Part shown: in pieces, positions 47,189 to 60,234 of the stretch
Layout of the letters: each line of letters starts with the position of its first letter
How positions within the stretch are numbered: position 1 is the first letter of the stretch
Assembly (NCBI GenBank): GCA_000499405.2
Contig: HG738139.1
Span: forward strand, 5,914,616 to 5,978,615
Origin: Onchocerca volvulus
Lineage: Eukaryota; Nematoda; Chromadorea; Rhabditida; Onchocercidae
Length of the DNA stretch: 64,000 nucleotides
Reading direction: 5' to 3'
The notes under the pieces: model-generated
The model's input: only the letters and a program-made list of their open reading frames with translations
What the model was told of the DNA's origin: nothing
Databases searched by the model: none
Program-made: the position numbers and the translations under genes

Positions 47189-50100
47189 CATTATAACTGT
47201 AAACAATGTTTTCGAATCTTTAAAATCCGGAAAAACTTTAGATTTTGCAATAAAATTAACATACACGCAAAACGTTGGGAACGGTGCGCAAATACTTGCA
47301 AACTTAATATGTCCTTTCTAAACAAATCTCAATTTAAAGCATGATCCTTATTTTGTTACGCATGAAATCATAAGTGATTGATCTTATATGTATATAAAAA
47401 ACATGATAAACTTATTCGATATCAATGCCCTTCTGTGATAATAATATTTATCAATAAATTGGCACAGAAGATCTTTAGGGAGCAACGGTTTTTTAATACC
47501 AATCAAATCAAAAATTCCATCGTCAAATCAAAAAGAAAATCTTCTATTTTGGAAATGTGATTTTCTGACAAAGAGAAGAATGCAGCAAGAGCAATAAAAT
47601 AGTTTTATCAGATAAAATTTTAATAAATGGCTATAGCAGGCGACGAGAAACTGCTCAAAGCAATAAAAAAAGTACTTAAAGAGCGTAACTATGTCGCTAT
47701 CATGAATACATCGATAGGAAAAATTCACATTTCCATTAAAACATCAGATGACTTTTAATCAAGACGATTTTTATGCTTTGTTTTGTAAGCTAATTCTAAT
47801 TAAACTCTCAAGAGATGAACGACATAGAACACGTCGATTTGCAAAAACAATAAGGCGCTTTTTGACAAAAGATAATAACAACATAGAAAGATGTATTAAT
47901 AAGCACATGTAAAGCACATATAATTTGATTTCAGAATGCTACGTAAAAAAAATTGAAAGCACACTGTAAATCCGCGTAACATCATTCAAGTATTCGGCAT
48001 AAACTGAATTTCAAGAAAAAATTCTAGTTCGATACAGTAAGTCAATAAACCAACTAGAGGAGGTATAGCACAATAAGTGGCTCTTCATAAATGCCTCATT
48101 AAATTCATATTTAGTAAGCTCTTTTCTCATATAATTCTCGTGAAGACAATGATAAGATTCTGAATGTGGTTTCGAGATCCTCATTAAATTTCAAAACCTC
48201 TCCCACAGTAAACAAATATCTCAGCAGTGGCATTCATGGTTAAAATCAAGTTTAAAATCGATATCTGGACTGATACTCACATGAATTGACAAGATGAAAA
48301 AAGTTTTCACTGAAGAAGTCAACTTAAGAAATATTGCAAAGAACTTAACAAAAAAGTAGATTACTGATGAGCACAGAAACAATTGATGCAAAATTCAACC
48401 AATCATATTTAAAGAATGAAATTTGGAAAGAATCTATGATATAATAAGAAGCGAAGTTCAAAACATGCCTAGAATGTATAAGTGAGCGAGAAATTTACCT
48501 ATGGATAGCTTTGAAATCATAATTAAATTTGAAGCAAAAGAAAACACAACTTTGTGAAATAACTGCAAAACTGCAGAATTAAGCCATAAGTTTGGGGAAA
48601 AATAGCAAAATATTATCTTTTCTAGATCAATGACGACGGAATTTTATCCGTATAAAACAGTTCAAAAAAAAAAAAAAAAAAATTAAACTGCAATCTAGGA
48701 TGAAATATAATCCTTTCTCCACCCAACAAATCGAAATTTGGCTGAATCTTAGAGATCCAACACGATTTCTAAGTTTTCTAGATAATTTTTTATAATATGA
48801 AGTAGCAATAATCATAATTAATTCTGCTGAACTTGAAAAAATAAATGTTAACAACATAATCGTGAACCAAATTTCAGATCCCCACTGATCGCACTCGACA
48901 TTCTGAGTTAATTAAAGCTCACAGTAATTTTCATAAGATCGCATCAAGAAGGTAGTTTTCAATTTGCTAGAACAATATAAAAAGAATTTAGTAAAGTACA
49001 GTATTATTAACATTTTCAAGTATCACCGGAAAAGTCAGCTAACACACCCGTTTACATCCATTAACATGTAAAACATTCTTACTGCAATAAACAACATAAC
49101 TATTTTGAGAAAAAAAAATCACATATTTTTTATTATTTCTACATAAGATCTTTCAATCTCAACCTTCTAACTTCGTAAAATTTCCTAGTTTACAGAAATA
49201 AAAAGGTTTAATGGTCCGTAAAAGTATTTAAAAGTTACTAAATCTTAAAAATCATAAAAAAATTTTGCTATAATGATATGAAATAATGACCATTTACAAC
49301 AATTCGAACAAATAGCCAGAACTAAAAATTAAAATGGAAACATGCAAATTATTTCAAGGCAAGAAGCAAAGAATGAACGAAATGATTATTTTTTGAGATC
49401 ATACAACAAGTCACATATATTTACTTGAGCTGCAAGCATAATTAAAATTCGATAAAGAGAAAATTCATTTTTAGAGATTATTTTCTCATTTATTATTTAT
49501 GTTAGTAACGATACACGATATTCTGATTCTTCTTTCGGCCTATATGTCTCTATCCTTACCAATACGTCATTTTTTTTTCTAAATTTCAAATTGAAAAAAT
49601 CTTTTTTAAACAATTTAAATGAATTGTGCTTGCGATTCTATAGAAGAGCAGCACTTACGTATGTATCATGTATGCATGTATCTTACATCTGCGACATATT
49701 CTCCCACATTCTCTGTCTTTCACATTCCACAACTGTGCATGATTTGTAAATAACTGACACATATATGACATACACCAACATGCATGAGATACACGTGTAA
49801 AGACCAAAATTCTCCACATGTTCATCCGACCAGAAATGAACATATGAGTAATAAGAATAAAAATGTGAACGAACTCTAAGTGCAGTGATTTGATAGGCGA
49901 TTTATATATATTGCAAATAGTTATGCAATATTAGTTACAAAGAGCAGATGAAACCATCTTCTCTTTTATGTAATAAGTGATTTCATAATAAAACTAATAA
50001 ACTTTCGTTCAGTTTTGAGCAAACTTCCAGACTTATATGCAGTTTTCTAGAAGTTCTCCATGCATTACTTTTTTGATTTCCGAAATCCTATGCAACTTTA

Positions 50101-50397
50101 TCGAAATCTTGCAAAATTATTTAATTTTAAACTTTGAAATTCGTCAATCCTAAATAATTACGTAATCACGATTTTTAATTCTTCAGAAGCAAAACATGCA
50201 AAAGAAAATCAACAATAATGCAGCAAACATAAGCAGATTAAAAAAAAAAAAAAAGACATAGAATTTCAGGTATTTTCATTTTGTTCACAATTTTGCCTGA
50301 AGGTTAATATTACTGTTAAAATAATAAAGATAATTAATAACAGATATAGTTCTATACTCTCTTACTCCATGCTATAAGTAAAACGACTACCCATTAT

Positions 50398-50456
50398 CTT
50401 CTTCACAACATAGAAATCATTCTTTCATCCTTCTTCACAACATAAAAACCATTCTT
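50398..50456. repeat. 27-bp tandem duplication at the 3' end of bre-3
   Basis: CTTCTTCACAACATA followed by GAAATCATTCTT (50398-50424) recurs at 50430-50456 with two differences and a 32-bp period. On the coding strand the upstream copy encodes FYVVKK. The second copy is read in another frame and supplies the stop codon. Confidence 0.85.
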
Positions 50457-53400
50457 GTTTCCAAGCATTCCCCATATTACTGCTATATTTTCTATGCATA
50501 TATTAAATGGAATCGTTAGTAATGCACCAACCATGTACAAACACAACCGCACTGGACTATGCCTGCAATTTCTTTGAAATTCTCAAAAAATTTATGGACA
50601 GCGTTTTTATTGAAAGCCTATGTCTGCCATAATACTAACAACTTTACCATCCACTTCAAAACACTCAAGGTACTGACTAAAAAAGTTGATTTGTGCTTAA
50701 ATTCACTTTCAAGGAAGAAAAAATGAATTCTCTAAAAATGAGATCCTACAATTCCAAGAACTTTTATACTTCAATTTTGATTATTTCTGAAGAAATCAGC
50801 CCAATTCCAGACCGAGTATGGATCTGGATTAAAAATGTTCTAGCAATAAACTTCTTTTATATATTGTTGCAATGTTTTAATAAACGAAAAGCACACACAT
50901 AAATATGAACGAACTGAGAAACATTAATATTTTATAAACAATTTTTTAAAGTGGAATGTAGTCTCACTATTAAATGATCTACAATATCAAAGTCAAAAAG
51001 TCGTAATTTTGATTTTAATTTTTTTTTTAAATAAATTTTAATTTTTTCGTAATTTCGAATTTTATCAAAATTACAATTTTTGAATCTTGAATTCACACAA
51101 AGAGCAATGAACAAACCTATATTTATGCGAAAAACTCTTGAGCACACCATAAATGTACATGTAGAGATTGACGGCTGCAACGAATGCAACCAAAAAATCA
51201 AACATAAAACACGGCGGCAGCGGAAATGCATGAAAGAGATACATTTGCAAGGTAGTTACTGGCATCGACGCCCATGCGTAGAAAGATAATCCTAATAATA
51301 TCTGCAAATAACATATATAATAACAAATAACTAACTTCATGATTGCCAATAGAATCTTGAGATTCTACACTGCAATTATCATTCGATATTCGGCTTCTAG
51401 AAAGCATCGAAATGCTCGAGAATCAGTGCGATGATATTGATATTATTAAGATGCGGTTATATGTTTATTTCAATATATCTGAAACAGATATTATTATCTA
51501 AATAAAATTAAAAAAGTAAAACATTTACTTTATTTCTCGTCGGGATTTGTTTAGCATGTACTGTCAAGAAGATGCCTTGGAGCCATCGCTTTCGTTGTTG
51601 CAAAAAATCCCAAAAAGTGAAAGGGCTTTTTTCGAGCATTTCTCCTAAAAATCAATAGTTATACAAAAAAAAATCATAAAATTTAAAAGCTGGTTTATTT
51701 TGGTAAAACCAATGATCAGTGTAATCTAATAACAACTGCACAACACTGCCCCTGTAATAAAAAAACTGGAAATCGAAAAACAAGAAAAATTATGTTGCGC
51801 ACCTTCAATAAAATCAAACGTATATCCATCTCTGAATGCAATCATGCTAAAAAAACAATCTTCGGCTATTGAACCTTCACGGCCATGATCAAAAGAAACG
51901 TTGCGTTCAGCTCCAACCTACAATTAATTTGGAAGATATAGTATGATATCATTGTTAATCATGGCTTATAAAAATTATGGAAAGGTAAACTCATTGTTCT
52001 CTTACAAAGGTTCGTGATTCTCTGCTAAGCTCAAACTTCTGATATTTTAAATGCTTACTTGAGTGACGACGAATGAACCTTTCCAACCAAAAAGCGGTTT
52101 GTGAAAGAATCTGAACTGGAAGCGTAATTTTCCCATATCATCTGCTACGCTGTAATCGAACTACTGATAAATTAAGTAGAATTTTTGCATATTTCTATCA
52201 CCAAAAATTTAATTTGCGGGAATTTAAGCAAAAAGGAAAGCTGGACGAATAAATGCTTTTCTAGAATAAAACCAGTAAATTTTTAAAGTAACATGAATAA
52301 ATGAAAAAAGAACCGGAACGAATCTGATAAAGTTGTAATCCAATTAACTATATCACCATTAGCATAAGTGATTATTCCTTGGCCAAATTGATGTTTTCCA
52401 TCCTCACAAAAATTTAATATGCCACAAATCTGAAAAATGAATTTTGCAACAATTTAAATATGTTAGATGGGATTTTTTTAATCACAAGAACAATCAATAA
52501 TATATCAGAGTTGAAATAATTTAAGAGCTTTCAACAAAAACCATTTTCATTGACTCAAGATAATATCAGGGATAAAGTCGTGTCATAAGCGCTTTGCATT
52601 AGACCGAATGGAAATTACAAATTGTAATTCTAACCAATTAATCAAACCGCGATTCAGAACGACAAAAGAATTTTTCCTCATTACTAAGAAAAAAAAATAA
52701 TTATTTCTTGTTCGAATCAAAATTATAAGATAAAGCCTGAGGAGAAAGGAAATGACACAAGCAAAATAAGCAATGAATGAACCGAATTATTCGTTAATAA
52801 AGTTTCTTCATCAAGATGTACGATCCAATCATCGTCTTGAAGGATGTTGATGCCGTCTTCCAAACAATACTGCAAGGCGCGTGATTTGAACTGAGCTCCG
52901 CTTTTTGTCCTGAGACTGATAAATCATAAAAAAATCAATACAGCGAAACATTATCTTAATTGTTCAATTCATTTTAAATAAATAGTGTGATGATTCATGT
53001 AAGTCCATCCAGCAGAACTTTGAAAATATACCTATAAGTACTTGGAACAATGACTTCCCGAAGACGAGGTTTACTCGGCAAACAGATTGCTTTATCCGTT
53101 ACCACTTCGAAGAAAAAATTCTCCATTCCGACTTCCCGACATTTTGTCATATTGTAATTCACGTTTTGCTGCAATTTTCGGAACATCAAAAAACTCCACA
53201 AAAACAGGTTTTATCTTATTTTTATTCTGTACTTTCAAATTCTTATAAATGACAAAACGTTGTCCTAAAACAAGTTTGGAAGATCGTCAATGACAGAGAA
53301 AGATTTTCTGCACTATCGTATTGAACCATAAATGCGACAAATTCAGTTCAGTAATAATACCGTTAGACAGTAAACACTATGTACTTAAAACAAAATATTA

Positions 53401-54327
53401 TGAATGAAATTCAAAAAACGATTCGTTTAAAAATAGTACCTTTACAAGTTCTGGATAATCACCACGCGTTACTACTCGGAAACAAACGAGTGGAGCTAAC
53501 AATGGTGCAGCCTTTAATCTGACCTTTTCCCGGAAGCCATTGAATAGCACCAAACCAAGCATATTAAATATGCACTGAGGTAAAACTAATAGAGATGCAA
53601 CACGTATGATATAAAGGATAAATGTACCAAAATACCCGTACCTAAATATTCAGTCATTAGATATTATCAAACAATTTTTATATGAGCTACAAGATATTTT
53701 CACACCTTAATTTTCTTGCAAAAAGTTGATATTTTCGCATCTTAATTTTCTTACAAAAAATTGACATTTTCACACTTAATTTTTTTACAAAAAACTGACA
53801 TTTTTACATCTTAATTTCTTTTTATTACAAGAAATCTGTTCGTTATTCATTGCTCGAAAGTGCGAAAAATTGCACTTTCAACAGTGAATAACAAATTTCT
53901 TCATAATGAATGGATTCAGGTAAAAATCACTACAAAAGGACTGAGAAAAATTAATGAAATGCAAAGATGTTTATCCACTTGTAAAAAAATTTCTACAGCC
54001 TCAAAAATTTTCAACATTTTCCCGAGTATCCATTAAACTAAAATTCTTACTTGTCCTACTTTTCAAATGATACAGTAGTTTTTGTACGGTCAAAGTATTT
54101 AGAACTGAAAGATATAATTTTTTGCCCAGTGCTTTAATAAGAATATAAAAAAAAAAACAAAAAAAAAATTTCGAAATCAACCTGTCGATAAGCGATGAAG
54201 TTGAGACATATCTGCTTTGGGTTTGTGAGAAAAGAGGTATGGTACCACATATGACTTCGAACAATATCAGCCAACAGAAGAAAGAAGCTACATGGATAGC
54301 ATGCTTCGTTTCTGCGTTAATGTTCAT
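50403..54327 (-). CDS. bre-3: BRE-3/egghead-type beta-1,4-mannosyltransferase (family GT2)
   Basis: BRE-3 (egghead in Drosophila) adds mannose to glucosylceramide, the second step of arthro-series glycosphingolipid synthesis. In C. elegans these lipids are receptors for Bacillus thuringiensis Cry5B. Ten exons join in phase: 54182-54327, 53440-53641, 53032-53168, 52783-52915, 52314-52429, 52059-52149, 51803-51917, 51529-51644, 51117-51301, 50403-50562, giving 466 residues, close to family length. N-terminal hydrophobic segments occupy about 11-35 and 50-75. GT2 motifs: DDDW (189-192), HLDEET (195-200), AED (293-295) and QQRKRW (329-334, the Q-x-x-R-W motif). The block GEMLEKSPF is typical of egghead proteins. 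Two or three C-terminal membrane segments follow (353-405 and IPFNICIENIAVIWG in exon 10). The C-terminus is altered by a tandem duplication. Confidence 0.94.
53703..53815. repeat. 35-36 bp tandem repeat in bre-3 intron 1
   Basis: About three copies of a CATCTTAATTTTCTTACAAA then AAATTGACATTTTCA unit start near 53703, 53739 and 53774. Differences are mainly in T/A run length. It lies wholly inside the intron 53642-54181. Confidence 0.8.
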
Positions 54328-57300
54328 AACTATCTTGCAAGAAAGATCACCGCCAGTCCCTACCCAGATCAGTTACGCTGATCAGGATAATCTACCGCTT
54401 CCTGAAATTTATTCATTACATTTGATTTGAGAAAGGCAAATCTTTATTAAAGTATATAAGAACGGCATCATCTTTACTTTTTAATCATAATAATAGATAA
54501 ACTCGCATAATTCAACACTTAAAATTTGTCAAAATATGAATGATAAGAGAGAAGAGGTTAAGCTTCTGGAAAGGTATCTAAATAGCTACTTTGAAGCTGT
54601 AAAGTATGAACTTTCTATAAATCTTGGTAATATCCTGAGTAATTTAAGAAAGAATAATCCTATTAATAACAGCAATGGAGTATAGAATGACCATGACCTT
54701 GTGGATTTAGACAAAAGACAGCATCGCAATCTTGGGCAGTAACGATATTTTTCAGTTTCCTAGTACTGAAAAATGCTAAAATACTAATTACTTATTGGAA
54801 ATGTTTTTGGAAAGAGATGTAAAATAAATCAATGGAATGTATGGATTAACAATAGATATCGTGAGTCCGTCTGGAAATGATGTGCAAATTACCCTTACTG
54901 CTATCGAATTATGTTGTTAGCAGATTTCGACACTAATAACAGAACTTTCTCTTCCTCCTTCAATGTTTGTATGTTGAATTCCATCTAAATCTAAAATTAC
55001 TAGTCTTCCCCTTCATATTTTTTATATTTGGAAAAATCACTACAACGAACAGCTAATGCTTCATTTTTTACTTATCAATAGTTTAGTCAGCGAAAATTAA
55101 GAAAAAAAGTTTTTGAAGAAGTTCATTCCTACAGATTATAATATTATAAGGAGAAATATTTCACTGATCAGCTAACCGGACGATAATGCTGGACAAAAAA
55201 TGACTAACATATTATATGGAATGTTAATAGTATGCCGATGAAAAACTAAAGCATTCAAGTATATGGCACAGACAGCAAATTGATGCTGTCTGGTATATTA
55301 TCTCTGCGATATCTTCTTATCTTATCAGATTTTTAAATATTTTGAAATATTTCAGCTTATTGAACATTCAAATTCTATTATTTAATATATTTTATAATGC
55401 CGTCATCAAGGAATGCTAAATCAAGTTAGGAATATATAAATAGCTACAAAAAACGTTCATGGGTCCCTACTAAATTATTATCTTATCAGTTATGGTGCAG
55501 GCTTTGATGATCGCAGCAGAATGTTGACGAAATAAGCAGAAAATTATTAGAAATGGAAAAAATGTCGACAATTCACCAATCAATGGATCATAATTGCCGT
55601 CTGATTTACATTCTTCCTTCGTCTAAGCTACTTGTTCAATTTCAGTGAATTTGAAAAAGTTTCATGATTGAAGTCACACAAAGTAACATGCTGCCGATCA
55701 TTCGGAATATTTGGCCGATTTTCAGCGTTCAATGGGAGACTATGATGCCTTCCTTCCTTTCTTCTGTATATAATGACCATTATCATATCTGTTCTGTTAT
55801 CAGTCTCCATAGATAGGCCATTCGTCCATTCTATTACCAATCAGCTTAATCAACCCCAACATTTCATTCGTTCCATTAACAAAATTATGTTGAAAAACTT
55901 ATTTTTTTTAAGCAACATAGCCAAATATCACTTCTCCTGAAAACACGGCTCCTAAGTGAAACAATCTTCCCAGCACACGCATTACTATATAATATGTATA
56001 GTATGGGATACACTAAATTAGACTAATTCATCTGAATTTTTATAAACAGATATGAGCAATTATCATACTTATTCATCACAACAACAGCAAAGTTTACAAA
56101 ACATTTGAAATTTCTGTCACTAAATTATTTAATTTTGAAATTATCATTGAAACTTACGGATGCTTTGTGAAAAGCAATTAAAGTAGCATAAGGTTACAGA
56201 AATGTAAGGATGTCACTTTTATAACTCGCTAAATTAACAAATGTCTTATTGGATATCGAGAATGAAATTACTAAATATGGCAAATACTTAGTTTCATTGG
56301 TAACAAAAGGTTCAGATTTGCCTTAAATTGGAAACAATTGTCTTAATCGGTGTATTAGCCTAGCAATTATCTTGCCCCATTTTTTAATCTTTCAGTTTTT
56401 TATTTTAAATGATTTAGACTGCTTCCAATTTAATTTGCAATGTTTTCAGTTTTTGCTTCCAATTTTTGTCCTTGTTATCTCTAAAAAATATTAAAAATTC
56501 TATATAATTGTCAAAATATAAAAACTGAATGAAATAAGAAATGAAATCTAATTCTTCGAACTATATCCGTAGAAGGATGTATGCATTAATACAGGTCGTA
56601 CTTGTATTTTATTACTATTTCTCATTTGAATTCGCTTATTTATAAGTCAAAATAAATAAAACCAATGAAATGAGCAACCATTAGAATTATGAAATCAATA
56701 TCAGCAAATTAATTAATTTTAAAAATACATAATAATGCACTCCTCACATACATTTTACCATAAAAATATCAGATTTTCCTCTTTCATATTTATTTCCATT
56801 CTAAATATTTACAAGAAAGTCCACACTGTTTGAAATTGAAAGACAATTAAGAAGAGAGATTGATATTGGAGTGAAATCGTTGTAAAGGGCAATATATTCT
56901 ACAGTTTGTGAAGTGATAAATTTATGAATCATTTTGTTCATATTTATTATCCAAAGATAACAATGCTTACAATAAATATAATTTAAATAAAACTTGGCCA
57001 CATGCCTCATAAGTTAAGGACACAAATATTTTCGCAGATTAGGGATTCTGCAAAAAGTTCGATCATCCAAACTGAATTTCTACTAAAAGAATTCTCAATT
57101 TATCTCACCGATCAAAGAAGTAGCGATTTGTGCGTGTAAATTGGCAATGACTCATCAATGGGAACAAATTTATGAATGTTTCGAGATACGACATCGATTG
57201 AAAAAAGCATAAAAGTTAATGGCTGAATATTAATGTTATGTCTTGGGCTAACATTATTCGTGTGGTTGTTTCTAATATTAGAAATTGTAATGCAACACAC

Positions 57301-60234
57301 AACAATGTGAGCTGTATCGCACATTCAGTATCTGTCGCTTTTTACTGCAAGCCTTTCACGAAAGTTTTGCTTGAAAGTACGTGCCCATCACTTTCTTCTA
57401 TTTATGATGAGAAAGGAAGTTAAATGGCATGAATGACATGAAAGAGTGGAAATTGTCGACATTCTGACGTGACTCACACGTGGATACGTCTCGGAAAGAC
57501 TATAACGCTGCTCAATGTGTCAGCTGTATATTCTGTTTGTTTAGTTGTGAAAAGTGTTTGTCGAATATATTAATGATGGGAATTAAATGTGTATAAGAAG
57601 TTGAGAACAAGCTTCAAGCAAACATTGTATGGCAAACAATATGAAAATTGAAAATTGCTCGAAAAGGAATTACGAATCTCACATAATGCTTAAAACGTAG
57701 TGTTATGATTCATATCATATTACTAGCATAATTTTCACCACTCAGATTTGATTTAATTTTTAAAGCAAATAATTTAAACTTATATTTCATTCACATTACA
57801 TGATAACTAGAAAAAATAAGCAAACAGCTATTATAAACAATACTATTTATTAAACTTGTTATATTCTCATATATTTTTCATCCATCAAAATTTTGATGAA
57901 GTCGAAATTTGGTCGAAATCAAAAATTGAATATGAAATAAGCTAGCGAGGAGGATTTCATTTCAAGTTAAATCAGTCAAAATTCCTCTCCTATTAGTTTC
58001 AGCCAGTGAAAATACCTCCTCTATGAAGAAGCCAGAATCCCAAAATATTTGGTATAATTCATTTCGCTCTGAAGATTTTGGCCAAATAACATCCAAACCC
58101 AACAGATGATAGGTTATCAGTGAGTCTTTTAAAACATGTGGAACTGAACGAATAAAAGGCTAAGGAAAAAAGATTTTATAGTGCAAATAAAGTGGTCGAT
58201 GGAAAAGAAAGGGCAATGAAACCGAACTCGAAGGAATCGTTTTTTATCCGCTGCCCAAGGCAATAATAGAATTTATATCGTCTGAACCTTCCGATTCTTT
58301 GATAACAAATTGATTCTGTTCCAAATGCACTCTAACTAATTATCCCCTACAATACTACAACAAGTAAGAAACGAATGCATTGATATTGTTGAAAATGTTA
58401 TTATTTATGACAATTTTTTGAGCATATTTGCATATTACATAATTTTCTTGTATTTCTGTCATTAAAAATAATTGCTACTGGAATGTTATAGCAGAGTAAA
58501 ATCTTGAACTTTTGAACTTTATCTTTTTAGATTGAATTAAAAATATTTGATAGAACTTGCTGGATGGAAATAACTTGAAAAGAAAGCTGTCTTTCTTTTC
58601 AAGACGTATAACTATAAGAAAGGGATAATATCTAAGCCTGAGCTTAAAATGCACAGCCAAACAATTGTGCATTACATTCGCCTGTCATTTGAGAATGCTA
58701 TTGTGTATTTCATATTCTTTACATTCATATGTTTAAGTGATCAATCACTGATAAGTGACAAAATCGCTATGAATAATGCTTATTTAAATATGAATGGATA
58801 TTTGTGATAAATAACATATTTCTTTTTTCCTTTTTCTCCTTATATTCCTCCGTTTTAATCCTTCATGTAGAAAGGACAAGTATTCACAAACAATTTATTT
58901 AATTAGTAATTCATTTAAAATGAAATCGATAGCTATAAATAAGTAGCTGCTAAGCAATGGTATTAATTTCGTCTTATCTTAGAATTTTATTATTTACGAG
59001 ACGTAAAGTTCATGTTAAAATTTACAAATTAATAATGATGAAGAGTAGAAGCATTCGTTTGAATGAAATTTCTTTCTAAAACTGTCAACTGAATCAACAA
59101 TGCAAAAAATTATTCCCACGCACTGTCACATTATCAATTAATCACAATTCTGTGCTAGTTCCCGCAACAGTATCTTTGATTACTTTCTGTTCTCTCTGTC
59201 CAATCATTCACGTTTTTCTCGAAAATTTCCATTTGATACTAATTGATAATGATGTTTGACAATTCACTACAGTACTAGCAATGTCGTATTATAGAAATAG
59301 AGATCTGATAAGAAAATTTTGGAGTGAAAAGGTGATTAAATATGCGGTGAATATTCACCTTGAAAGTTATCTCTTAGTGAGAAATGATTGCAAAGAATCT
59401 TAGAGTTTGACAAATAATCATTGAATTCTCCAACAATTTAAACAGCTACTATTACAACCAAAAATTAAACATACCGAAAAGTTTTACAATCATTTACATA
59501 TGCATTGTAAAGAATATTGAAATGATAAACGTTTTCTTAAAAATTGATTGCTACCGGTCTAAAACAAACAAATAACTTTCATATATGTGTCATTAAAAGA
59601 CAGATCGAGTCTTTTCATTTTTTCAATCATCTATACAGTGAGGAAATCATTTGGATATTCTGGTGACTTTTCGTCAATTTAAAAAATTCTAAGCAGTTTG
59701 AAAACAATTAGATCTTGCTTTTATATCTCATTGCAAACTTGAAATTTGTTAAATTTTTTTTTTTTTAGAAATTATATTGTTTTGGTATAATATAAATTGT
59801 CACTTCTTGACTCTTTTTTACATATGAACAAGTGGTTTCTTTCTTCAAATTAATAGTGCTACTACTTATTTTTATTGACAACTTTCTCTATACTTTCAGA
59901 ACTCTCATTATTGCTAATTGGGAAATGTGGTCATACAATCCAGAAGTATTTGCTACTAACTATTCAGCAGTTTTGAACAATATATAAGCCATAAGCCTCA
60001 CATAAACTTATTCTGATGAAGTATTTAAACTTAACAGTGCATTCAAATAATTCCCCAAACTATCCGAAACCTGATAAAATGATGGAAATTAGGGAGTTGT
60101 AATAAATGGAAAAACCATTCTATGAAAAAGTCCGTCTCATTCGGAAATCACTCTATTCAACGGACCGCGCCGCTTGCAGTCGTTGCTTAAATTTTTTCAA
60201 GCATTTAAGAATTGTAGAGAGTGGGTGATCAGTC
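54328..60234. other. Gene-poor 5.9 kb region between divergent genes
   Basis: Lies between bre-3 (-) and the YJU2 gene (+), so it must contain both promoters. AT-rich; no exon chain, RNA gene or repeat array was recognised. A GC-richer patch just upstream of the YJU2 start (about 60160-60182, CGGACCGCGCCGCTTGCAG) is a candidate promoter/5' UTR element. Confidence 0.45.

Larger units (their letters stand above)
40710..50402. other. Gene-poor 9.7 kb region
   Basis: The largest gap in the window. I found no exon chain or RNA gene. Items seen: a 14-bp perfect hairpin at 44841-44872, an open 18-codon GC-rich segment at 44782-44850, a two-copy 28-bp direct repeat at 47127-47188, and poly-A/T runs (44230-44246, 46393-46408, 48664-48682). 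The first part should include the S6 kinase 3' UTR. Confidence 0.45.
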
